Positions 1-8,193 of a stretch of 16,648 nt of DNA are shown here, in pieces. The position numbers were made by a program, and so were the translations under genes. Numbering within the stretch: position 1 is the first letter of the stretch; each line of letters begins with the position of its first letter. Under the pieces are notes generated by a model. That model was given only the letters and a program-made list of their open reading frames with translations, was not told the origin of the DNA and made no database searches. The stretch comes from DATBVX01 sp963724625. Its GTDB lineage: Bacteria > Pseudomonadota > Gammaproteobacteria > Steroidobacterales > Steroidobacteraceae. The DNA is taken from NCBI GenBank assembly GCA_963724625.1, contig CAVRVO010000024.1:1-16648 (forward strand), read 5' to 3'.

Positions 1-28
1 ATGCCGATCGGTTGGCGCTACCCCGCGG
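1..28. other. window edge, non-coding
   Basis: These 28 bases lie downstream of the permease stop codon. No gene or complete terminator can be recognised in them because the window begins here. Confidence 0.4.
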
Positions 29-1316
29 CTACCGACTTTCCGGCAATGATTGTTTCGAAAACCCGAGCAGTCGCTTCAGATCGACGGTTTGATTGCGCAC
101 CAGCGGCCTTGCCCAGATGCCGATGCTGAAGATGTACGCGATCGTCAGGAAGACCAGCATCATCGCGGTCCGCAGTCCCAGCCATGGTCGCCGAGAAAAC
201 CAACCAGAAGCGGCAGGATTGCGCCGCCCAGGATGCCCGTGCAGAGGATGCCCGACAGCGCTCCGTGATGCTGCGAGACCGAATTCAGCGCCAGCGAAAA
301 GATCACCGAGAACATCACCGACAGGAAGAAGCCGGACGCCGGAAACGCGAGTAGCGCGGCTGTCCTTCGGCCCGAAGAGCGCTGCCGCGACGCAGAGCAT
401 CGCGAGCACCGAAAAAATCGCCAGCACCACCTTGGAATCGAGGATCTTCAGAAGCAACAGGCCGAGTACGCAGCCCACCGACATCAGTCCCCAGAAGAGC
501 GCCACCGCATGTGCACCTTCCACGATCGGGGATACCTGGTGGTACGTACCCAGGAACTGGGACATCCAGTTTGCAAGAGTCTGTTCCGTGCCCACGTAAG
601 CCACGATGCCGAGGAAGTACAGGCGCACGTGCCGGTTCGCGAAGAGCTTGACGTACGTGGCGCGCGTGCCGGCGCGCTCGTCGTCCGCGAGCTCCACCCG
701 CGGAATGTCGATGGCCGAAGTCAGAGCGATCAAGGCGACGAAGATGGCTGAAAACGCCCAATAGAAGGAGACCCAAGGCAGGCCCACCGGGCTCAAGTGA
801 AGCAGGGCGGCCGCCACGCCGTTCCTGCGAACTCGCATCGGACGCCTGCTGCATCAGGGCGGAGAAGGCGAAGGGACTCAGGAACGATGCCAGCCCGAAC
901 ACCAGCTGGCCCATCACCGAATAGAACGCGAAATGCGCCTCTCCGCCCGCGGTGCGCATGAGCGGATTGATCACCACCTGCAGCATCGCCATGCCAAGCC
1001 CGATCACGAACAACGCGCAGATAACCATCGCGTAGTTGGGGAGCAGTGCGATCGCGAGCGCGCCCGCAAGGTTGAGGGTGAACGCACCGAGCAACGCCCG
1101 TTTTGCGCCGTATTTCTCCACGGCGATGCCCGCCGGGATCGAGACGATGCCGTAGGCCAGGAAAAAGGAGAACGGCAGAAACCCCGCCAACGCGAGGTTC
1201 AGCCCGAAGTCGCCGATGATCGTCGGCATCAAGGGGCCGATGATGTTCGTGACGAACGAGATGACGAACCAGATCGCCAGGATGTAGACGACGATCGCGG
1301 CGCGCCGGGTGCTCAC
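29..1316 (-). CDS. FHS-like MFS sugar permease, broken by three frameshifts
   Basis: This is an inner-membrane major facilitator superfamily transporter, probably a proton-coupled monosaccharide importer of the FucP/GlcP-like (FHS) type. The first frame shows typical family segments: a Pro-rich first helix region (IIGPLMP), the FFLAYGIVSIPAG segment followed by VEKYGAKR in the helix 2-3 loop, and INPLMRTAGGE later on. About twelve hydrophobic helices can be followed once the frame is repaired. The reading frame breaks near 800-845, near 355-360 (one extra base in a GG pair at 358-359 would explain it) and at 177-179, where a CCC run (GGG on the coding strand) seems to lack one base. The repaired length is about 429 codons, normal for the family. 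The GTG start at 1316 overlaps the stop of the kinase gene (GTGA), indicating translational coupling. If the breaks are real the gene is dead; I think sequence error is more likely. The substrate is inferred only from the neighbouring hydrolase and kinase. Confidence 0.8.
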
Positions 1317-2282
1317 CCCGAGTTCGCCGCGGCCGCAGGCGACAGCGATAAATGGCCTGCCAGCTCACCCGGCCGGATCTGCCGGCGGGGGAAGCGGGAG
1401 ATGATCGAAGCCGCAGCCTGGCAGCCCGCCACCAGCGATGTGTGCGAGATCGCCGGCGCTCAGCCGCGAGAGCAGGTAGCCGGCGTTGAAGGAATCGCCG
1501 GCGCCGATCGTGTCGAATACGGACAGCTTCTCGGCCCCGAACTCGAGCCGCTTGCCCTGCTGGACGCCGAGCGCGCCTCGCTCCCCGGTCTTCACGACGA
1601 GCGTGGCGCCGGGCTTCAGCATTGAAGCGACACGGGCGGTCGCGGCGTCGAGATCCGGCCGGTCGGCGAGACTCACGACCTCGAGCTCATTGAGCAGCAC
1701 GTGGTCGCATTGCCTCAGCCAGCCAGCCACTTCCGCGCGCGAAGCGTCGGTCCAGCCGTCGGGCGGCCAGCCTGTGTCGAGCGCGACCTCATAGCCGAGT
1801 TCAACGAGCTCGCCGATCAGGCGCGGATATGACTTTCGCAGCGCCGGCGTCAGGAAGGCGCCGCACAACATGGCAATGGAGCCGGCATTCGGCGTCGGAT
1901 GCAGCAACGGACGCACGTGTTCGTAGGCAAAGGCCTCGAGATGCCCGCGCGTCGTGAAGAACGTGCGCTCGCCGCAGGAGTGAATGAAGCCGACGGTAAC
2001 GGACGTCGTGGCATTGCAGGCCGAGAGGGAGGCATTCAGCGAACTGAATTGCTCCCTGAGCCAGGTTCCCATCGCGTCGTTTCCGACCGCGGAGACGAGG
2101 CGCGATTCGGCGCCGAGATAGCTCGCGGCCAGCGCGGTGTTGCCGCCGGAACCGCCGGCGCGCAGCTCGCTTCGATTCATCAGCGATTCGGTGCCGATCG
2201 CCGGCCAGCCATCGATCGGTCCCATGACCAGGTCGACGCCGACATCGCCGATGATCGTCAGCAACGGGAGTTGCCGCTTCAT
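1313..2282 (-). CDS. PfkB/ribokinase-family sugar kinase, frameshifted near its end
   Basis: This is a cytoplasmic ATP-dependent sugar kinase of the PfkB family. The N-terminal signature GGSGGNTALAASYLG is at residues 43-57 and the C-terminal signature DTIGAGDSFNAG begins at residue 257, with catalytic Asp263 in GAGD (anion hole). The uncorrected frame runs to a stop near 1365 (305 aa) and its last ~25 residues do not look like the family. Moving one frame near 1430-1450 gives a family-like tail (SLVAGCQAAASIISRFP) that ends at TGA 1313-1315, overlapping the GTG start of the permease. I therefore take about 322 aa as the true product. There is no Shine-Dalgarno before the ATG at 2282; a promoter sits directly upstream (see 2291-2320). 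It probably phosphorylates the sugar brought in by the permease; which sugar cannot be told from sequence alone. Confidence 0.82.
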
Positions 2283-2290
2283 GCGGCGGG

Positions 2291-2320
2291 ACTATAGGGG
2301 TCGCCCGCGGGCGGCGTCAA
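2291..2320 (-). promoter_or_regulatory. sigma70-like promoter of the kinase-permease pair
   Basis: Read on the minus strand, TTGACG (2320-2315) and TATAGT (2296-2291) are separated by 18 bases; each matches the consensus at five of six positions. The spacer contains a perfect 12-bp palindrome, CGCCCGCGGGCG (2302-2313). The -10 box ends only 8 bases before the kinase ATG at 2282, so a transcript from it would begin at or next to the start codon (leaderless). It lies just behind the repressor stop codon, so the kinase and permease could be transcribed separately from the repressor. Confidence 0.5.
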
Positions 2321-2356
2321 TAAATACAGCTAGTGGCTGGGAATATTAAGCGAGAG

Positions 2357-3607
2357 TCAGAGCCGGCCGGCGCCGCTCGTCACGCGCTGGCCGAGCAAGC
2401 CCTCGACCTTCGGACCGTCGCGGCGATCCTTCATCAGAACCTCGACGCGCGGCGACAGCATTTCGTGGATCGGGAGCACGGCGGCCCCGAGGATCGAACT
2501 GTCTTCCTGGCGCTCCGACAGCACGATGCGTTCCGTGGGATGGACGAGTCCCCCGCGCACCGAACGATCCAGCGGCTGTGCCATGCGTACGACATGCTCG
2601 ACCAGGCGCTTCGGTGCGGAACCGCCGATCACGATGGTCTCCGGGTCGAGGATGTTTTCCACCGTGCAGACGGCGCTGCGAAGGTGTCCGGCGGCCTGCT
2701 TGCACCAGGCGAGCAGCCTCTTGTCGTCCTCCGCGAGCATGCGCGCGAGCACTTCCTTGCCGCGATCGTGCACTTCGGGAATGCCAAGGTCTTCGGCGAG
2801 CGAGTGCAGCGAGAGGTAGCGCTCGAGGCAGCCGCGATTGCCGCAGTAGCATGCCTTGCCATTCGCGACGACCGGAATGTGGCCGATCTCGGTGGCATTG
2901 CCGCTCGCTCCCTTGTACGCAGAGCGATTGACGACGAGCGTGCCGCCGAGGCCCACGCCGAAATGCATGTAGAAGAACGTTTCCAGGCCTTTTGCCACGC
3001 CAAACAGCGATTCGCCGAGTGCGCCGGCGACGCTGTCCACGCTGTAGACCACGTGCAGGCCCGTCACGCCGCGCAGCTCGTCGAGGATCGAGAGATCGGT
3101 CCAGCCCTCGAGTGCCGTCGGGCCGACAAAGCTGATGTCCGTGAGGACGAGCGGGCCGGGCAGGGCGACTCCGACGCCCCACAGCCTCTCGCCCGCGACG
3201 CGCCGCGAACCGAGGTCCTTCACGATGCTCACCATGCTGGCGAGCACCTTGCGGGGGTTGCGCGTGTCGAGATCGACTTCGCGCTTCTTGATGACGTCGC
3301 CGACGAGGTTGACCAGCGCCGCGGAGAGGCCGCCCGGCTCGAGGCTGATGCCGATCGAGCTGCCGCCATGCGGATTGAGCTCGAACGCGATCGGCGGCTG
3401 GCCGCGCACCTTTTCCTTCAGCCGACGCGAGACGACGAGGCCGATCGATTCCAGGTCGTGCGTGATGTTTGCGACGGTTTGCGGGCTCAGCGAAACGGCG
3501 TCGACGATTTCCTTGCGCGACGCGGAGCCCGCCCGGCGGATGACGTCGAGCACGATGCGCCGGTTGAAAGGGGCGCTCGACTGCTGCGAGGTGCCGCGAC
3601 TCACCAT
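2357..3607 (-). CDS. ROK-family transcriptional repressor
   Basis: This is a 416-aa DNA-binding regulator of the ROK family (NagC/Mlc/XylR type). Residues about 16-60 form a winged helix-turn-helix (SRKEIVDAVSLSPQTVANIT). The rest is a ROK sugar-binding fold, with EIGH at 240-243 and the zinc motif CYCGNRGCLE at 253-262 (Cys253, Cys255, Cys260). The usual ATP-binding loop of ROK kinases (DxGGTK) is replaced by SLEPGG, so it should not be a kinase. The sugar-binding ND of kinases is VD here, keeping only Asp191. The start ATG at 3607 has AGGA (3615-3618) seven bases upstream. It is divergent from the receptor-hydrolase pair and directly upstream of kinase and permease, so it most likely represses both arms and senses an intermediate sugar. 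The palindrome at 3631-3648, 23 bases in front of the gene, would allow autoregulation. Confidence 0.88.
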   Translation of the reverse strand: MVSRGTSQQSSAPFNRRIVLDVIRRAGSASRKEIVDAVSLSPQTVANITHDLESIGLVVSRRLKEKVRGQPPIAFELNPHGGSSIGISLEPGGLSAALVNLVGDVIKKREVDLDTRNPRKVLASMVSIVKDLGSRRVAGERLWGVGVALPGPLVLTDISFVGPTALEGWTDLSILDELRGVTGLHVVYSVDSVAGALGESLFGVAKGLETFFYMHFGVGLGGTLVVNRSAYKGASGNATEIGHIPVVANGKACYCGNRGCLERYLSLHSLAEDLGIPEVHDRGKEVLARMLAEDDKRLLAWCKQAAGHLRSAVCTVENILDPETIVIGGSAPKRLVEHVVRMAQPLDRSVRGGLVHPTERIVLSERQEDSSILGAAVLPIHEMLSPRVEVLMKDRRDGPKVEGLLGQRVTSGAGRL

Positions 3608-3630
3608 GGGCTCATCCTAGCGGAAGCCAT

Positions 3631-3648
3631 TTGGATATTAATATACAA
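3631..3648. promoter_or_regulatory. palindromic operator candidate for the ROK repressor
   Basis: TTGGATATTAATATACAA is an 18-bp inverted repeat with a single mismatched pair (G4/A15); its central ten bases, ATATTAATAT, are perfectly symmetric. It stands out as AT-rich inside a GC-rich region and sits between the divergent repressor and receptor starts. NagC/Mlc-type ROK regulators bind AT-rich inverted repeats of about this size. Assignment to this ROK protein is by position only. It overlaps AT-rich sequence that could serve as the -10 of the repressor, and lies 18 bases upstream of the -35 of the receptor promoter. Confidence 0.55.
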
Positions 3649-3666
3649 ATCCATTAGATGTAATTA

Positions 3667-3696
3667 TTGACAGGGCTACTTGGGCAGGATTATCTT
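3667..3696 (+). promoter_or_regulatory. candidate promoter of the receptor-GH9 operon
   Basis: A perfect TTGACA -35 element lies at 3667-3672. A -10 like TTATCT (3690-3695, 17-base spacer) or TATCTT (3691-3696, 18-base spacer) follows; the -10 is only a fair match. Transcription would begin near 3703, about 28 bases before the receptor ATG. Confidence 0.45.
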
Positions 3697-3717
3697 CCGC
3701 GCACCGCCTGTCCTGTC

Positions 3718-3724
3718 GGGGGAG
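3718..3724 (+). promoter_or_regulatory. ribosome binding site fixing the receptor start
   Basis: GGGGGAG lies six bases before the ATG at 3731. It supports this start over the upstream in-frame TTG at 3680, which lacks such a site and would place extra residues before a good signal peptide. Confidence 0.55.
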
Positions 3725-3730
3725 TCAGTC

Positions 3731-6304
3731 ATGAGAATACGGATCGAGCGGTTGCTTGTAGGCGCGCTGGGCCTCGCCGCGATGCAGTCGGCACTCGGGG
3801 CCGATTCGGCCAGCAACGAGTCGCAACTGCCCGAAGTCGTGGTGACGGCCACGAAGCGTTCCACCAATCTCGTCGACACCCCCATTGCCATCTCGGTGAT
3901 TGGCGCGGATGCGCTCGAGCGCGAAGGCGTCAAGAACGCACGCGACCTGAACGGCATGGTGCCAAACCTGCAGCTCGGCACCGGGCAGGACTCCGGCACC
4001 GTCGTCAGCATGCGCGGCATCACTTCCACCGACTTCACCGAGATCGGCGAAGGATCGGTCGCCATCCACCAGGACGGGTTCTACTCGCCGCGCTCGCAGG
4101 GCGTGCTGGCGCTGATGTACGACCTCGACCGCGTCGAAGTGCTCCGCGGGCCGCAAGGCACCTTGTTCGGCATGAACGCATCCGGCGGCGTGATCAACAT
4201 CATCCCGGCCGCCCCGAGCTTCAGCGGAACCTTCGGGACGGTCGATGCCACGTTCGGCAACTACGCCCACGGCGAAGTGCGCGGCATGTTGAACCTCCCG
4301 CTCGGCGAGACTTTCGCGCTCCGCGGCTCGTTCATGGTGGACCGCGCCGACGGGATGCTTCACCAGGAAAAGGACGTCACCGACGTCTCCTACGAGGCGA
4401 ACGGCATCGTGGCCGACGGCATCCCGGACGTCGACCAGCGCCGCAATCACGACGTGTCGAAGAGCGACTGGTACAACAACAGCGACCAGTGGGGTGCACG
4501 CGTCATCAGCCTGTGGGAACCGACCGAGTCGTTCGCGCTGACCGGCACGATCTCCCATTACGAGGACAACGGCGCGGGGGACATCGACTTCGTCGACTGC
4601 GAACAGGCGGCCGGGACCGTCAATGCCTGCACCCACGATCTGCGCTGGGTCAACATCAACGTGCCGGGCGAAAAGCACATGACGATCGACGACTACCAGC
4701 TGAAGCTCGTCGGACAGGTCATGGAGCGCGCGGCCATCGAGTACCGCGTGTCGTACCAGGACCAGAAGCGGCATCAGCTCGCGGACATCGACGGCGGATC
4801 GCATCCGAATCCGCAGTGGTCGTCGATCGGCGAGCCGCAGACGCCCGAAGCGGTCCTGACCGGCTATTACTCGATCTGGGACGAGAGCTGGGAAACGCGC
4901 CACAGCGACTACCAGACGACGACGCACGAGCTGCAGTTCAAGTCGACCGGCGAGGGCAAGCTGCAATACGTCACGGGGCTCTTCTACCTGCACGAGAACA
5001 AGCAGATTCGCTACGACATGGAGATGCTCAACAACAAGAGCTATCTCGTCGATCCCGAGCAGCCGCTCGGATTCGTCCCGGACGGCCTGCCGGACTACCT
5101 GGGTGTTCGACCAGTCGAAGCGCACGACGACGTCAGAGGCGGTCTTCGCGCAAGTCGACTACCGGTTCACGCCGAAGCTGAACGCGACGCTGGGCTATCG
5201 CTATTCCTGGGACGAGAAGACCGACGATCACGGCATGACTTACGCGTTCTGGGAGGGCAGCGCGGACTGGTACAACGGCGAGTACACGCCGACCGGCATT
5301 CGCGCGCACCAGTCCAACAATCTCACCGACGGACATGGGCGGCGGCGCGCCGCTCGGCACCGTGATGCCGGCCAGCGATCCGAACACCGTCACGGACAAG
5401 CTGGTCGGACGGCACGTATCGCGTCGGGCTGCAGTACTACCCTGAAGAAGACCACATGTGGTTTGTGTCCTTCGCGACCGGCTACAAGATGGGCGGCATG
5501 TACGAGATGGTCGATGCCTGCAATTTCGGTTGCATGGAACTGCTCGCCTACGACCCGGAGTACGTGAAGAACTGGGAACTTGGATACAAGGCGAAGCTCC
5601 TCGAGGGCCGGCTGCAGTTCTCCGCCGTGGCGTTCTTCAGCGACTACGAAGACATGCAGAACACCGGCGAGAAAGTGGTCGGCACGGATGAGGATCCCGA
5701 CAGCCCGACTTTCGGCGATCCCGTGCTGGCCTGGACCACCGACAACCTGACCGCCGCGCGCATCAAGGGCCTCGAACTCGAGATCGACGCGATTCCCTGG
5801 ACCAACGGCCGGATTTCCGGATTCGCAGCCTGGCTCGACTCGGAGATCGTGGACGGCGGCACATTCGAGGATGGCTACGCCTGCGCCGAGCGCGAGATCT
5901 ACGGCCAGCCGCTGTGCGGCGATCCGCGGGTGGCCGATATCCGCGGCAACCAGCTGCCGTTTGCTCCGGAGTTTTCACTGACGGTCAACGTCGAACACCG
6001 ATTCGACCTAGCGTCGAGCTACGCGTTGTCGCCGCGCATCGGCGTGCACTGGCAGAGCGAGATGTGGTTCGACATCCTCAACTACGACGGCGCGCACTTG
6101 TCGCAGGCGCAGGATGCCTACACGAAACTGGATCTGGGGCTGCGCCTGGATTCACCCGGTAGCCGCTTTCACGCGGAACTCTTCTGCGACAACGTGACCG
6201 ACGAGGACACCAAGAATTTCTTCGGCTTCAATCGTGGTTACGTCAAAGGCTCCTACGATCCGCCGCGGACGTACGGCTTGCGCTTCGGTTACTCGTTCCA
6301 ATGA
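3731..6304 (+). CDS. TonB-dependent outer-membrane receptor, broken by three frameshifts
   Basis: This is an outer-membrane 22-strand barrel receptor with an N-terminal plug, driven by TonB/ExbBD, here probably importing an oligosaccharide. Residues 1-23 are a signal peptide ending in ALG-AD. EVVVTATKR follows and the plug covers roughly residues 35-165, with family motifs SMRGI, VEVLRGPQGTLFG and GGVINI. Barrel-type alternating aromatic strands continue to the C-terminus (LRFGYSFQ). The frame changes near 5101-5103 (GGG), near 5331-5332 (GG) and near 5397-5402, each consistent with one extra base, so the last part returns to the original frame. The repaired product is about 857 aa, normal for the family. 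Its TGA overlaps the ATG of the hydrolase (ATGA), so they are co-translated. No SusD-like partner is present, which is usual for Proteobacteria. The substrate is inferred from GH9. I regard the breaks as likely sequence errors. Confidence 0.85.
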
Positions 6305-8121
6305 GCGTCCCACGGTTTCGCGCGGCAGCCTGCGGGCTTGCCCTGGCCGTCGTCGCGGCGGCATCGTGGGCCGAGGGGCAGTCGGCGGTCGTCGTGCAGC
6401 TCAACCAGGTGGCGCTCGAGGCGGAGGGTCCGAAGAGCGCCGTCGTCGAAGTGTCCGGTGGCGACGCGACCTCTGGCCGCTTCGCCGTCCTTCGAGGTGA
6501 CGAAGTCGTTCAGTCCGGCGACCTGGTGGCGCTGCCCGCATTCAGCGAATGGGGCGAGGGACGTCGGTACTTCAAGGCCGATTTTTCATCGCTGAGCACG
6601 CCGGGACGCTACCGGGTCGAAGCGATCGTCGGCAGCGACAAGGCCCAATCCGCGCCGGTCGACATTGTCGGTCGTGCGCTCTTCACGACGGCCGCCGACT
6701 CGCTCGTCGCCTATTTCCATGCGAGTCGCTGGACGAACGAAGCCGACAAGCACATCCGGATCTACGACACGGATCGCTACGTCAACGTCTTTGGCGGCTG
6801 GCAGGACGCGGGCGGCGACACGGGCAAGTATCTCTCGCACCTGTCGTTCGCGAACTACTTCAATCCCCAGCAATCGGCGATGGTCACCTGGGTCCTGGCC
6901 AAGTCGTACGACACCGTCCCCGAGCTGTACCGGAATGCCGGTATCGACGCGCGCGTCATCGACGAGGCCTTCTGGGGCGCCGATTTCCTGCACCGCGTGC
7001 TCGATCCCGCGGGCTATTTCTACGAGACGGTGTTCGATCGCTGGGGTGAGCCTGGCGCCGAGCGCGTCGTGACCGGTTATGAGGGCCTCGACGGTCGCTA
7101 CAGCACGAATTACAACGCCGCCTTCCGCGAGGGTGGGGGCGTGGCGATCGCCGCGCTGGCGCGCGCCTCGATGCTCGCCGGCTCAACCGGCCGGCATGGG
7201 GAATTCACCGGCGCGCAGTACCTCGCGGACGCCGAGAAGGCCTTCGATCACCTGCAGGCCAACAACACCAGGTATTGCGACAACGGCGTCGAGAACATTA
7301 TCGACGACTACACGGCGCTGCTTGCGGCCACCGAGCTCTATCGCGCCACCAGGAAGGATTCATATCTCCAGGCAGCGCGATTCCGTGCGGAAAACCTGAA
7401 CAAGCGGATGACGCCCGAGGGCTGGTTCGTGAGCGATGGCAAGGACCGGCCCTATTACCACGGCGCCGAAGCCGGGTTCCCGGTCGTGAGCCTCGTGTAC
7501 TACGTCGACATCGAGCAGGATCCCGCTCTCGTCGCACGCGCCCGCAAGACGATCGGCGCGGCGCTCGACCATCAACTGGCGCTCAACCGCAAGGTCGCCA
7601 ATCCGTACAACTACGCCCGCCAGAACTTCAGGACCTACAAGGACGGGAAGCTTTCGCCGGACTTCCAGGAAGGCTTCTTCATGCCGCATGCGAACGAGAC
7701 CGGCTATTGGTGGCAGGGTGAAAGCGCGCGGCTCTCGTCGCTTGCGGTCGCGGCGATCCTGGGCGGCCGCCTCGTCGCGCCCGACGCGAAGAATGCGTTC
7801 GGCGTGCGCACCGACCTCGCGACGTTCGCCCAGAACCAGGTCGACTGGACATTGGGCCGCAATCCATTCGGCATGTGCATGCTTTACGGGTTCGGCGTAC
7901 GCAATCCGCCCAACGCGGAAAGCGCGGGCGTCATGGTGAAAGGCGGCATCTCAAACGGCATCACCGGCGCCACGCAAAGCGACCAGGGCCGTGGCATCGT
8001 CTGGGCGGAAGGGCCGGACGAAAACAACTGGCGCTGGCTGGAGCAGTGGCTGCCGCATTCGACGTGGTTCTTGCTCGCGGTCACTGCGATGGCCGAAGAA
8101 CGCAGCAAGGTGCCACCGTAG
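6301..8121 (+). CDS. family 9 glycoside hydrolase with N-terminal Ig-like domain
   Basis: This 606-aa exported enzyme is predicted to cleave beta-linked oligosaccharides in the periplasm. A signal peptide spans residues 1-24 (ASWA-EG). An Ig-like CelD_N domain covers about residues 27-120, then the (alpha/alpha)6 catalytic domain runs to the end. The nucleophile-water Asp motif appears as GWQDAGGD with Asp169 and Asp173, one residue longer than the DAGD of classic endoglucanases. The general acid is probably Glu581 in WLEQWLPH; LGRNPFG marks the usual late conserved segment, but the PHHR that follows in cellulases is absent. As I remember them, GH9 exo-beta-glucosaminidases/beta-glucosidases of marine bacteria share the longer Asp motif, so an exo-acting role on short chains (glucosaminide or glucoside) is my best guess. 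There is no carbohydrate-binding module or dockerin. Cys11 is not in a proper lipobox. Confidence 0.85.
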   Translation: MSVPRFRAAACGLALAVVAAASWAEGQSAVVVQLNQVALEAEGPKSAVVEVSGGDATSGRFAVLRGDEVVQSGDLVALPAFSEWGEGRRYFKADFSSLSTPGRYRVEAIVGSDKAQSAPVDIVGRALFTTAADSLVAYFHASRWTNEADKHIRIYDTDRYVNVFGGWQDAGGDTGKYLSHLSFANYFNPQQSAMVTWVLAKSYDTVPELYRNAGIDARVIDEAFWGADFLHRVLDPAGYFYETVFDRWGEPGAERVVTGYEGLDGRYSTNYNAAFREGGGVAIAALARASMLAGSTGRHGEFTGAQYLADAEKAFDHLQANNTRYCDNGVENIIDDYTALLAATELYRATRKDSYLQAARFRAENLNKRMTPEGWFVSDGKDRPYYHGAEAGFPVVSLVYYVDIEQDPALVARARKTIGAALDHQLALNRKVANPYNYARQNFRTYKDGKLSPDFQEGFFMPHANETGYWWQGESARLSSLAVAAILGGRLVAPDAKNAFGVRTDLATFAQNQVDWTLGRNPFGMCMLYGFGVRNPPNAESAGVMVKGGISNGITGATQSDQGRGIVWAEGPDENNWRWLEQWLPHSTWFLLAVTAMAEERSKVPP

Positions 8122-8122
8122 G

Positions 8123-8134
8123 GCGTCCGGACGC
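8123..8134. repeat. perfect 12-bp palindrome in the convergent gap
   Basis: GCGTCCGGACGC lies directly after the GH9 stop codon, in the 72-bp gap between the convergent GH9 and TIR genes. A second imperfect arm pair, GCGTC-T-GACGC, is at 8183-8193. Neither has a usable loop or a following T-run, so I do not call a terminator. Nothing else was recognised in this gap. Confidence 0.35.
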
Positions 8135-8193
8135 GCAGGCATAGCAATGACGCAAGGTCGGCCGTTCAAGGCAAAGAGGCGAGCGTCTGACGC

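Noticed and set aside
2335..2350. Second copy of the AT-rich operator near the kinase promoter (GGAATATTAAG)
   Set aside because: Only the short AATATT core is shared; the flanking TTG/CAA arms and the symmetry are missing.
2333..3670. A 445-codon open frame on the plus strand opposite the ROK gene
   Set aside because: The product is rich in Arg, His, Asp and Ala with no domain, as expected for the antisense of a GC-rich gene; the opposite strand has clear ROK motifs.
3725..5125. A 466-codon open frame on the minus strand opposite the TonB receptor
   Set aside because: It is an antisense shadow of a well-supported receptor, with no recognisable domain.
6301..6375. Lipoprotein signal on the GH9 protein (Cys11)
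   Set aside because: The Cys comes before the hydrophobic core and lacks a lipobox; a signal peptidase I site at ASWA-EG fits better.
8123..8193. Intrinsic terminator between GH9 and the TIR gene
   Set aside because: The palindromes have no proper loop and no T-run follows on either strand.
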